Assembly: GCA_002914845.1 (NCBI GenBank)
Contig: JXTC01000250.1
Location: 121,913-185,912 of the forward strand
DNA length: 64,000 nucleotides
Reading direction: 5' to 3'
From: Trema orientale
Taxonomy: Eukaryota; Streptophyta; Magnoliopsida; Rosales; Cannabaceae
The position numbers and the translations under genes were made by a program. This document shows positions 44,580-56,245 of the stretch, piece by piece. Position 1 is the first letter of the stretch, and each line of letters opens with the position of its first letter. The notes beneath the pieces are model-generated. The model was given only the letters and a program-made list of their open reading frames with translations. It had not been told where the DNA came from and did no database searches.

Positions 44580-45630
44580 TCCTTTATATTTTTGTTTACC
44601 TATTTCATATGAAACACTGTTTAATTAAAGATAGCAATATTCTTATATAAAATTTGTTTGTAATTGCATCTATATTGTATATTATTGTGTGAGATCCACG
44701 TGAGTCTATTATGAGATTCATACTAATTATAAATAAATAATCCATGTTAGATATAGACACGTTGATGAAAGTGCCCATATTGCAAAATTCTTATTTTATA
44801 CCTCATGCTCCATGGACCTAGCTACCTCTAAAGATATAATCATACATAGTATTTTTTTCTTCTTTTTTTTTTTTTCACTTTTCAATTTTTCAACTTCATG
44901 GTATTTGTGTAATTAATTTATGAACAATAGTTTCCAAGAAGCTGCAGAGTAGCCCATCAGAAAGTGAGAGTGAAATGAAAGATTAATTTGAACGGTTTTG
45001 AACATTAATTTGAAAACCCTTTTTTTTATCTCTTTCTAGACATCTTCAAACCGCGTCCGTGTGGGGACTATTTAATTTGTAATTTTCTTTCCTTTTGATT
45101 ATTCTCTCATCTTCTTCTTCATGATAAACTAGGTCAAGAAGAACGAGAATATCAAATAATTAGAGGGAAACACATTGATGATGTTAGGTGAGAAACAGAC
45201 AATATAAAATATATATATATATATATAATATTTATATTTTCCACGTGTGAATAAACAATGATCATTTTCCACTCTACATGCCTTGGGTTCGTTCTTGATT
45301 AATACTAGTATACGTATTAGAGGGGTCTAGATTTAGATCATCCATAATTAATTCTTGGAAATTTGAAACTTCTTTGTCACATATTACCAATCGTGAAACA
45401 TAACATCCTTGACCTGGTAATACGTAATAGAACACTTTATCTTCAAATTCACATTACTTTGATTGGCAATATAAGAGAATAAATCGTATATACATATACT
45501 GTACAAAGAAAATCTTCCTTTAAAATCATGCTGAAAGATATGTACCCAAACCTATATCCCACTAAGGACTAAGTCATGACAACAGATATGTACCCAAATC
45601 TTCCTTTAAAATCATGCTAAAAGCCTGTGC
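44580..45630. other. No gene seen: AT-rich intergenic DNA
   Basis: No coding frame recognised. (TA)n at 45,211-45,226, and a repeated block (ATATGTACCCAAA and TCTTCCTTTAAAATCATGCT, at about 45,510-45,560 and 45,588-45,620). Confidence 0.45.
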
Positions 45631-45639
45631 ATAAAAGTC

Positions 45640-46010
45640 AAGGTGAATTGCAAAAAAATACCCTCAAATTTGAGTATTTTATAATTTAAACTATAAAATT
45701 TAGACTCTGCAAAATAATACTCTGAGATTAAAAATTTCTGAAAATTAATACCCTGAATAGACTTTTTGGCCAATTTTAGCAACCAAAAAACAATAATATC
45801 CTCCATTAAAATTATATTAATCCTCATTATTCTTCTTAATTTTGAAGATATTACTGTATTTTATTAGTTAAAATTATTTAAAAAGTCAACTCAGGGTATT
45901 AATTTTTAGAATTTTTCTAATCTCAGGATATTATTTTACAGAGTCCAAATTTCAAAGTTTAAATTGCAGAATGCCTAAACTTCAAAATATTTTTTTACAA
46001 TCATTCCTAA
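45640..46010. mobile_element. Long-arm MITE, copy 2
   Basis: Same family as 40,700-41,057. The left arm (AATTGCAAAAAAATACCCTC, TAATTTAAACTATAAAATTT, GACTCTGCAAAATAATACTC, AATTAATACCCTGAATAGAC) is mirrored by the right arm (GTCAACTCAGGGTATTAATT, ATATTATTTTACAGAGTCC, TTCAAAGTTTAAATTGCAG) for about 140 bases. Non-coding; target duplication not identified. Confidence 0.7.
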
Positions 46011-46189
46011 AAGATAATTTCAAACTAATGCTTTTCCTTCAGTTTCTTTTCGTCATAGAAGTATATTTAACAACACTTTGCTTACACAACGGGTTGCTTC
46101 GTATGACTGAAAGAAAGAAAGAAAAAAAAAAAAGGCCTTATATGAGGGTATCCTTAATAAAGCCAAGAGCTAGAAACAAAAAATGGGGA

Positions 46190-49100
46190 CAAAGACAAAT
46201 TGTATTTTTCCCTGACCAAAAATTGAATTTTTCTCCCAAATTATAGTTGTTATAGAGTTTTGTCCCCTAAATTATTTTTTGTTGCGCTCCTTCCCCTGTA
46301 TTACTTAATTATTTGTTACAAATTTGATCCTTTCCTTAAGTTTCCATATATAACTTGACGGAAACGCTTAATAATTATTTTTATAAATTTCTTTTTTAAA
46401 ATTAAATTAAATTCAAAACAAATAAAAATTTACATTAATTATTTTTTAAGAAATTTAGGTGGATGACCAATATTTTAAATTTAATTAAGTAGATGTCTAT
46501 TTTTTAAATTTTATAGCTAAATATCCAAATATATATATTTTTATACTTGGTAGATATGTTTATCTACCAATTTCGGTTAATGTACTAAAATGTATTAGGT
46601 ATACTTGGTATATAAAATTTTGTCCTTGGTTTATAAACATATATACCGGACATTTTGCTATAACATTTGATAAATAGATATTTACTTAAATTAGACTAAA
46701 ATTTTAGTCATATTTCTATAAGGCCCTTATTTTTTTCTCTCTTTCCTCTATTCACCTACTTCCTTTATCTTCTCTCTTCTCTACTGTTTAAACCCCATTT
46801 CCAAATTAAGAGGTTCTTGATATGACAACAAGATAATGTCTTGCAGATCTTCTTCCATTGCCCACACATAAAATGAAAATATCTTTTTTTTGAAAATTTC
46901 CTTAACTTCTTTCTCTTTTCTGAAAATGATAATCATTTTTATAATTAAAATAAGAATATGAGTTGTTTAACGTTTGAATCCAACTTTTGCTTTCCTCCGG
47001 CAAATTTCATCACTCTTCAGAGATTGGGAAAATTTAATGTTGATGAAAAAAAAAATCTTTAAACTACCTACCATATATAACTTCCAAATATCTAATTTCC
47101 TTAGATCGCCAAATAGGCAATTATCCATTAAATCGAGACAAATATATATTTATATATAAAAATATATGAAAATTTAAAATATGCATCTTTAATATGTTAG
47201 ATACTAACCCTGAATAGTCTGGCATTTTCCTGGCAACTAAACAATAACTTTCGTCCCTCCAAGCATGTATATAACCAAGAGCAACCTCATTTTGGAAGTT
47301 GGGTGCCTGTGAGGAGGAGTGTGGGTAGGAGAGGCAGGCAAAGGGAGAGAATGGAGAGAGCGGGAAAGAGGGAAAAAAATAATAATTAAAGTATATTTAT
47401 GTGATATCCAGAATTTCCTTCACATCCTACTCTTCCCATATTGGCTGTGCAGCAATTTTACGTTACTGTCAAATATTCATATAATTTTAAATACTTGTCT
47501 TATGAACTTATTTTAATTATTAATTTTCATTTTCTAAATAATTTTTGTAGTGAAATGCTCAAAATATATTCATTGGTACTAATTTGACTTGTCTTAAGTC
47601 AATTTGATAATGTAAATTTGTATATTTATCATCCACTAGAATTATTTAATTTTTGTTAGCATAGTTAAAATTGTCATTTCATGATATATAAAAAAATATA
47701 TACTAGTTAGCTATGTTAATTAACAGATATAATTTTGTTTCATTTTACTTGTAGTGATAATTTCTAAATATCTTCTTTCATTTTAATATTTTTGAGCCAA
47801 GTAATATTAAGTAGATTTTATTATTTTGTTTTATTCTTAGGCATATATTTTATATGCATTTTATGTTTTTGAGTTATGAATATACGAGTAGTTGTATTAG
47901 CAAGGTACTTGTATTTATGTTTTAGTAATAATAATAATAGTATTAATAATAACGAATAAAATAATATACTACCGACTATATTAAGTCGGCAAGTTTACGG
48001 AGGATTCATGTTATCTATGTATATATGTTCAAAAGACAGAATTTTCCAAGAGACTTCCACCGAGACTTTTCTTCTCTCTTATACTTAGTTGTCTCTATCT
48101 TTCACTCCTAGAAGGAATTTACACAACTCATAAATATGGTTTTGTGATTAATTTTATTTCAAAACAATCTGTCACTTACAAAATCAAGTTCTCAACATTG
48201 TGTTTTTTTCGGTTTTCTAGGAAGTTAAAGGTACATTTTGTGTTATTATTTGTATTTATTTTTATTTGTATATGTTATAAGGTTGTAAATGTATACATGA
48301 CATTTCTTGATTTATAGTATATAAATTGGATTTTAGAAACTGTAATTTATTAGGCCATATAGTTTTGTACTTTTTCATATTCATTTGTATTCTTAATTTT
48401 GTTTAAGCTTACTGACTATTGCTTTAGACTTAAGAGTTATATTTTAGGAATGATGAATTTGTCTATATATGTATATGGTGATATGATAATACCAATTAAA
48501 TAATGCTTCAATTTCTATTAGGCTATTATTATAATCATATTTGAGTCTTGATATCAGATTTTCAGGTTGAGATTAATTATTAGGCGCAAGCTATGTTTAT
48601 ATATATATACACTTTATGTACTATTTTAGTCGATAATTAATTAAGTTACAAATTTATGTGCTAAGGTTTACAAATATTTAATTCTTAGTCAAATTAATTA
48701 ATTCTGTGACTTTTTTATCCCCTATTATTGGTGATTGTTAAGACGAATCTAATTATGGTGCTTAATTGATAATTGGTTAAATATACACATTTACAGAAAA
48801 TATAAAAAGAAATTTTGGGACAAATGTTAATGAAATTAGGTTCGGTTTAACATTTGTATTATTAACATACTACTTTGATTTTATTTTTGTTGGTATTTTT
48901 CTGTGTACATGTTAATAGTTATTCATTTTTATATAACCGTGAAGAGAGAGTTAATTCTAGGAACTTAGTATTTTGTTATAACTTTTATGCTTGATTTAGT
49001 CTTGTTTGTTCTTCCATTATTGGTTGGTGTTTTAAATTTTCATGTATGGAACAAGATAAAATACCAATACACATTTAAGAAAATTTAGTATTTTGATTCA

Positions 49101-50380
49101 TATAGTATTACGTGTTTAGTGACTAAACGTATATGATATTGGCTAATATTAGGATACGTCAATGATACCTTAAACAAAGAGCATTTCATAAGAAATCACT
49201 TTAAATCTCAGAAACAAGGTAAGTAATGTTACACCTGCAATATAAGAATTATTTGTTTCTGTGAATTTCTAGAATCATTGGATTATGTATACATGTATAT
49301 CTAGTTTCTATTATGCTTGAAGTATGAATATCTGAATCTGTTTTTTTGATATGCATGAGGCACGAATATATTGTGTATGTATATTATCTGACGAGCATTG
49401 GTAAATAGGATGTGACGGGCCAGTACCCAAACATGTGATATGGTTCCTTCAGGAATATTCTAGTCCTTTCGGAGACAAAATAGTTCTTTTGGGGACATTT
49501 TCGTCCTTTCAGAGATAATATAGTTCCTTTGGGAATATTCAGGTCCTTTTGGGGATACTATGATTTCTTCGGAAACACTCTGACAACGGTATGGGATGGA
49601 CTTTTGCTATATACGGACATGTTTTTCTGGGACTCGAGACCTCTATACAGTTCATAATATGTTATATGTTATCAGAGTGGTTCAATATGCTATTCACAGT
49701 CTTGTCAGATAATACAATATACACAGGAATCCTAATCATATAATTATTTTCTCTTGGTCATGTACACTCTGTATCTACATACGTTACTTACTGAGTTTCA
49801 TGCTCACATAAATTCTTACATTGCACACAATATTGTCTATATTTGAGTTTGGAGGAGGAGTACTGACTTTCTGACCACGACAGGTGTATTTTGACCTGTA
49901 GTTTTCTAACTGAGGGTTTTTGCATCTGTTTTGAACATGTGTATAGCATTAATGACTGTATGGGAGGTCCACTATATATGTGTGTATTACACTATATGTA
50001 TAATTATGAGTACAATTTTACTTATAGTTACAGAAAGTTGAAAAAGTTTTAATTATCCGCTATTTTATTAGTTCTAAATCGAATAGCGTCTCTCAATCTT
50101 AATAAATTATTATATAAATATTCTATATGTATGTTAGTGAAATTGGGGAATATTACAATTTAACTTTTTTAATATCGAAATTCAAATTTTAAATAAAATA
50201 ATAGAAAAATTACAAAAAGCTACCACATAAGCATTTTTAGTTAATTTATACATGGAATATAATAGAAGGACCAAACTTATAACAAATAAGTAATACAAGG
50301 GGATGAATACAACAAAAAAGAGTTCAAGGGCAAAACTATACAAAGACTATAATTTGAGGAAAAAAATACAATTTATCCTT
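46190..50380. mobile_element. Segment of about 4.2 kb bounded by inverted arms
   Basis: 46,190-46,350 (AAATTGTATTTTTCCC, CAAATTATAGTTGTTATAGAG, CCCCTGTATTACTTAAT, TTTGTTACAAATTTGATCCTTT) is matched in reverse complement by 50,200-50,378 at about 75% by eye. This suggests a TIR-type transposon, or two separate inverted copies of one element. The interior has no recognisable transposase; it contains LTR-like sequence and the 20-bp array at 49,444. No target duplication was found. Confidence 0.4.
49444..49583 (+). repeat. Seven-unit 20-bp tandem array
   Basis: Seven consecutive units, each exactly 20 bases, such as TCCTTTCGGAGACAAAATAG, TCCTTTCAGAGATAATATAG and TCCTTTTGGGGATACTATGA. They share T(T/C)CTT(T/C)NGG(A/G)NA and vary elsewhere; the 20-base register is kept without indels. 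Confidence 0.8.
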
Positions 50381-50639
50381 TTAAATATGAGTCCTACTGC
50401 TGCTGGGAATGATCACTCAATTCTATATATATATGAGTGATCATATATTATTTTCCCATGATAAGAAATTCTAATTTTCTATCAACACTCAATAAAGATA
50501 AAATTAAAGACCTTTTTCAATGTGTCCTTCTTCTGTCAATTTTGTCCTCTTCTTTTCTTGTTTTGCCTTTTTCCTTTTCGCTTTATTAGAATTTTGATGA
50601 TGATGATCTGTTGCATAAACTTTGATATATTCCCAACTG

Positions 50640-51040
50640 TTTGACTTGAAGTTCTACTGCTACAAAAGAGTTTTTCTCTACCTCTTTCTCACTCTAGTCT
50701 CATTTGAATTTAATATTATGCTTAATTATTGAAGATGTTTGGATATATGAAATTCTTGTTGAAATTAGTATTGGATTCTCCTATATTGAATGTTATATGC
50801 TTTGGGCATGATGTAGCTTATACTTTGATTTTATGTCTTGATTTCTAATATGTTCTTTAATGTTGTTCTTGAATTTATTTATGTTATTCCATACTTAATA
50901 CTTCTCAATTAATTAGCTACTAGTTGGATAATTTGGTTTCTAGAGTTTGGCACCTGAGAAAAGAAATTTTAGAAACAACCATATGATAGTATAACCTAGG
51001 ATTTTATAGAGTTTGAGAGAACCTATAATTCCTTTGTCTT
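50640..51040 (+). mobile_element. Gypsy-like LTR/leader segment, inverted copy of 60.36-60.77 kb
   Basis: Matches the reverse complement of 60,360-60,770 over about 400 bases (for example GTCTCATTTGAATTT, GAAATTCTTGTTGAAATTAG, GCTTTGGGCATGATGTAGCT, TTAGCTACTAGTTGGAT and GAGAACCTATAATTCCTTTG). Non-coding. The homologous copy lies downstream of a TATA-like promoter, so this is probably the transcribed part of an LTR. Confidence 0.5.
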
Positions 51041-51779
51041 AGCTTAAGATTAGCTAACCTAAGAGAGAGAGGTGAATTGAGTTTTAAAAACTTTTACAAA
51101 CTTTTCTTAATAAACAAGTAAATTAAGCAAGTAATGATAATAACAAATAAAAATAGCTAAATAGCACGTACAAGCTTAATCTAAATAAATTAAAGAAATA
51201 GGGATAGAGAAGTGCAAACATTATTTTTATGAAGTTCAACAAACATGACCGTTTGTCTACGTCTCTGGCTCTTGGTAACCCACTTCGAGCTTTTCATTAT
51301 CAGATCAAGAGAATGGGCTTGACCGTCCCTTTTATACAACGAGTGGTGTCTCCTTAGACACACTCTCGCCTTTACAATAGGATTGAATCCGGCTCTATCA
51401 CACCTAACTTGGATTGTTTAGACTCTAGTGCCAATCTTACCTAAACCGGGTTGTTTATGAATCCGGTGTCAACCTTGATAACTCTATGAAAATAGAGTTA
51501 TTTATGTTCTTTTTCTTATTTATTTTGTGTGTTTTTGTGTGATTTTAGTTTAATTTAGGTTATTTTATAGTTAATTTGATTTTTAGTATTTAGATATAAT
51601 TTTAATTAATTTTTATTAGATTTTAGGTATTTAATTTAATTTTATTTAGTTTAGAAAATTTAGTTTTATTTAATTAAATTCTGATTGTAGTTTTATTTAG
51701 AATATATGTTTAATTTAAATTTGAATATTGATTTAGTTTAATATTATTTTAATTAGTTTAATCTGTTTTGATTTAGATT

Positions 51780-53045
51780 AAAGAAAAAAAAAGAAAAAAT
51801 TCAGAAAAACGAAGCCAAATTCGCGCGAGTGAAAGAAGGAGAAGCACGCGCGATCTCGACCATCCGATTGAGCTCCAAGGCACCAGGCGGGTGCGTGGAG
51901 TTCACGCGGAGAAGCTGGCGCGTCCAAGGCAGGGAACAGGTGGGGCCCGCTGATGTCAGCCTGCGCAACAGCCCACTAATCCGTGCCAGATCCGGTGCTT
52001 CACACCTCCAGGGCAATCGCGTCTATAGCCAATTACAAGCCGCCACGTCAGTCCATATACTTTGACTATGCTTTCGTCTAATCACACGCGAGATTCGTGC
52101 CGTTCTCATTAATTTTCGCCGCACCTAATCACATCCCATGGCCTAGAAAATGTGAATAAAGAAGAAGAAGAGAGAGAAAGGAAAAGAGAAAATTGTGGGA
52201 AATTGACACATCACATGGCCAATCAGAAGTCACCTTTAAAAATGTGAGAACTTGCACAATACTTCAAACTTAGCTATAAATACACAAAATGTGAGAGGAG
52301 AAAAACACACCAATTTTGAGAGAGAAAACTCTACTTTTTCTAGAAAGAGTGTGTGAGATGAGTGAGATGTCAGGCTAGTTTTTAGAGAGGCTAGAGAGAT
52401 GATCTTGATTGTGTAGTTTTTCTGTTTTCCAGCTTTGATTCCTGAGAGTGTTTCAACGCTTATATATTTGGTTTGTTAAATTCTTCAATATTTTTAGTTT
52501 TAATATATTATTTTCTAGTTTCTCATATAAATTCAGTCATGCTTTCTTTATGTGGTGATTTAAACTAGATTATAATTATATTTGTTTTATTAGTTGATCT
52601 TTTACTGCAGTATTATCTCTGTGATATATTGTCGATCTTAGATAACTAGTAAGATGAAATAATTTTGGTGTTAATTGGAAGAATTTCTCATATTGAATAC
52701 TTTAGATTAGTATTTGTTCGTAATTGCTATATTTTCCGGTTATGTGTTTGGGATGTGAAATATATAATTGAGTGATAAATAGGAATCAAAGTTGGTAACA
52801 GTTAGGCGAACAATTAAGTGAATCTTGAAGTCTTGTTTTCTCATATTGGTATTTTCATTTATTATTCTGTGATTATTATTTCAATTTCTTGCTCAGTTTA
52901 TTTTTATTTTCAATTTTTCTATTTATTTTTCATTACCTTTTATTGTTGATTTACTTCTCTGTGGGATCGACACCTTAATCTATACTACGATAACCACTAG
53001 TATATTTTGAGCATAGACAAACCTCACCTTACAATACAATTTGGT
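51780..53045 (+). mobile_element. Probable Gypsy-type LTR with promoter
   Basis: A GC-rich upstream part (51,830-52,130, with CGCG motifs and GCCACGTCAG) is followed by a TATA box (CTATAAATACAC, near 52,272), then a purine-rich leader and a long AT-rich part that ends TTCTCTGTGGGATCGACACC (52,957-52,977), a phrase typical of plant Gypsy LTR ends. No gag or PBS follows; from about 53,058 the sequence belongs to another element. A short frame at 51,829-52,065 is not convincing as protein. Confidence 0.4.
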
Positions 53046-53057
53046 TTTTTGTTTTAT

Positions 53058-53941
53058 TGAAACACTCAACTAGAATCTCCAGAATAAAAAGATTGATACA
53101 AGGTAGGCCTAGAGAGAATAAATGGGAACACAAGATATGATCTAGTTTGGCTCAATTGATTTTTGTGAAAAAGTAGATTTGAAAGTTTGATTCACAAAAG
53201 ATGAGGTGAACACTTTGAAAGTATGTTCAAAATAATGTAAGAATGTTTAAGAGTTATTTCAAGTGTTAGAAAAGCTTCTATATATAGACTTGAAAGAATA
53301 CTAGCCGTTTTAGACTGTTTGACAGATAATTTGTCATTTTCGGCAGACTGAAAATCTACTTTCGGTCGACCAAAAATACTAGCTGTTGAAAGTGCGGTTG
53401 TAACAGTCAAATTTGAAAATCTGTTAAAAAATTGAACAGGTGAATCGGTCGACCGATTCTGAGGACCGATCTGCAGAATGTATCCGAGAGCATACTTTGA
53501 TTTTTATTTTAAGTCTTTTTCAATTATTTTCAAAATATAACTTCATAAATTAATTTTTTTATGCAATATGGGAACTATAAAAATTTAAAAATCAATTTAA
53601 AAGCCTGTGTAAAATAAATTTTATATTTTAATTTGAGACAAATAGGTTTGGCAGTTTTGCTTTAAAAATTTTCGATTTTATGAAAAATTTGAGCTATTAA
53701 GGTCATATAATGTGTAAACAAATATTCAAGTACAAGAACAAAGTGTATAACCTTTGCTAGTCTAGGTCTTATAATCTTAAACTTTGTCTTCAAGCTCTTT
53801 TCTGTAATCCACCTTGAGTATCTTATGATCTTTTTAATTTAACTTGCTACATATTCAAGTAGATTATTAGATCTTAATCATATGTTTGTTAACTTCAAAA
53901 TAAGAGTGTATGATTGATGATACAAAGCATGAGTCAACAAT
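53058..53941 (-). mobile_element. 3' LTR of the SIRE-lineage Copia element
   Basis: Ends (plus strand) GAGTCAACA at 53,941, directly before the polypurine tract on the minus strand, and is collinear with the LTR copy at 2,110-2,955. The outer edge is approximate: similarity to the other copy begins near 53,138, but LTR-like sequence (AATGGGAACACAAGAT) extends further. Confidence 0.65.
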
Positions 53942-53943
53942 CT

Positions 53944-53955
53944 TCCCCTTTTTGT
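53944..53955 (-). other. Polypurine tract of the SIRE-lineage element
   Basis: The minus strand reads AAAAAGGGGAAG, two bases from the LTR terminus TGTTGACTC. This is the priming site for plus-strand DNA synthesis of LTR retrotransposons and fixes the LTR edge and the orientation. Confidence 0.75.
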
Positions 53956-54498
53956 TGATAACAAACATTTGATTTAAAAAGAAGTAAGGAATGCAAAATA
54001 AGTAGAGATAAGTGTCTTTACCAAACCTTGAATGCTCTCCCTCAAAATATGCTTAATAAACTCCCTCTTAAACTTATAGGATATCCATATTTTGAATATT
54101 TTGCTCATGGATACCAATAATGAATAATTTAGCTCATACTAATTGTATGAAGAAAGCATAGAAACCAAGTTGATACCGATTATTTAAAGAAAAAGAAAGA
54201 CTAAATTGATACCAATGGAGATTATTTAAATCAAAATTCACACATATTCTTCTCTCCTTTTTGATATCATCAAAAAGAAATACACAAGAAAGAAGAAAAA
54301 AGAAAAAAAAATAATATCCAATACAAAGCAAATAAGGAGTTCATACATTAAAATTTAAGCATAGAAAAAATAAACATAGAGACCATACATGAAATAACCA
54401 AAATAAAAGTCCAAGAGTGTAAAACATGAAGCATAGAAAAGAAAAGAAAAGAATCTATAGAGGAGGAAAATGCCCAAAGAACGATTACATCATCTGCA

Positions 54499-55790
54499 TC
54501 ATCTCATCCTGCTGATCTTGAATAATCTAAAACTGTCATTCTTGATGTTGTCGAACTGAATTGACATCAGCTGATAGAATCTGAAAGTACTCAAGCTCGG
54601 TGTCATGTAGATGTTGGATGTCAAGCTGGATGGTGTTGAGACGTTCTGATAGACTGTTGAAGGCATTAGCATAGTCAAATTATTGTATAGGAGCCTCCTC
54701 TGCATGAGTACCCTCAGGCGTCCTCAGTAGCTCCAACACCACCACCTCCAGCTTCTGGTTGAGCACCCATTCCTTAATCATGTCCTTGCTTGGTTTTGGC
54801 CACCCGTTTATTGTTAATGAAACTGAAGCCTATAAGGCTGAAGGTCTTATTGTTGATCTCAACATCAATGGTCCATGGTTTACGCTCGGCCTCGTCAAAT
54901 AGTGGAATCTTGAAGTGTTGGAAAATGCGGGTAAGTAGGAAACCATAAGGAAGAGAAGGTCTCCTATTTTATATGGCATTGATCATCTCGTGAATAATAA
55001 ATTAAGCTAGGTTCAACTTCCTCCCAACAAGAATAGAATCAAAGAAACCAAGATCACAGAATATGGGTGCATCCTTATGACCAGCTCTAAGAATCATATT
55101 TTGTGGCACAAACTGGAATAGAATCCTGGCTTCTAAAGTAAGATCGGTGACATGAGGCTCGGGCTGAAAACTATCTGGGGAACAGATACGGAGTAAGGCT
55201 TGTTGAGGTTTAAAATCATCTAGGCCAAGAGTTGGTTATGGAGAATTTGTAACCATCTAAAGGTAAATGCAAAATATCAACTAAGAGTTGTCCAGTGATT
55301 CCAAAATCTATTCCTGTAAGGGAACCATAGATAGCATGTTGTCCCTTAGAGATATTTGCACTAGCATAGAATCCTCTAAGCAATCTAGGATATCCTATCT
55401 CCCTAATGGAGCATAATTCAGTCTATCCCATGTTCTCCATATAATCAGGGAATTTTACATAGGCTAGATCTCTAAAGTTGAATGTTCTACCCCAAATAAT
55501 ACTCTTTTTAGAGAAAATTTCTTTGTAACTACACATAATAGCGGGAGATTCTAAGAGAAGAATGTCTAACCTTGCCTTAGTGCATTGTTCAGACTCTTCG
55601 GGACGAATTTCCTTGCCTTTATGCCTTGAATTTTCCCTTTTAAGAGCTATTAGATCAAAAGATAACAGATAGGAAATACAAACACAATGATTTTTGGATT
55701 TTGGGCTTTGAGGGAATGAGAAAACTGATTTGGATGCAAAAAGAATGTGAAAAACCAAAGATTAGGAGTGGAAAAGTGATAAATCAACTC
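54499..55790 (-). pseudogene. Envelope-like third ORF of the SIRE-lineage element (broken)
   Basis: Located after pol on the minus strand, where SIRE-type Copia elements carry an extra envelope-like ORF. Readable parts: RTFNFRDLAYVKFPDYMENMG, then across a stop, ELCSIREIGYPRLLRGFYAS and ITGQLLVDILHLPLDGY, and a C-terminal open piece at 54,499-54,705. This resembles the plant 'putative transposon protein' region also annotated as envelope-like. One break is a stop where the motif NMGW has Trp. There are further stops and frameshifts, so it is non-functional. Confidence 0.5.
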
Positions 55791-56245
55791 TGGTTGGGAG
55801 AAAATTGAAAAATTTAAAGAGAAAATCGAGTAGGAATGAGAAGAGATAGATTTAGGGAGAGAGTTTTTAGTTGAGAGAAAGTGAAAAAGTAGGAGAACAA
55901 AGAAAAGCTTAAATACTCACTGGGCTACGAGTTCTGGGTAGACCGAAAAAGGGTTTTCGGTCTGCCGATTCTGGCAGAAAGATTAGCGTTTCTGAGCCAG
56001 TTTTTCAGTGCCAAAAACTCTGTTTTCCCAGGTATTTATTTGAAATCAGTTCAAAATGATATAAATGATTAAAACAACCCTGAAAGCATTTATAAACCAA
56101 CAATTTAATGAACATATGTAACAAATCAAGCAACTTTTAAACACATGAGGAATCAATGAAGCTCATTATAATCAATCATACTAAGTTATCTACGAATCAT
56201 GCAAAAACGATCTTTGTTGAGAGGTTTGGTAAAAATATCAGTAAG

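Noticed and set aside
51829..52065. GC-rich 78-codon frame, considered as a gene
   Set aside because: The region is upstream of a TATA box in an LTR-like sequence; CG-rich composition opens frames on both strands and no domain is recognisable.
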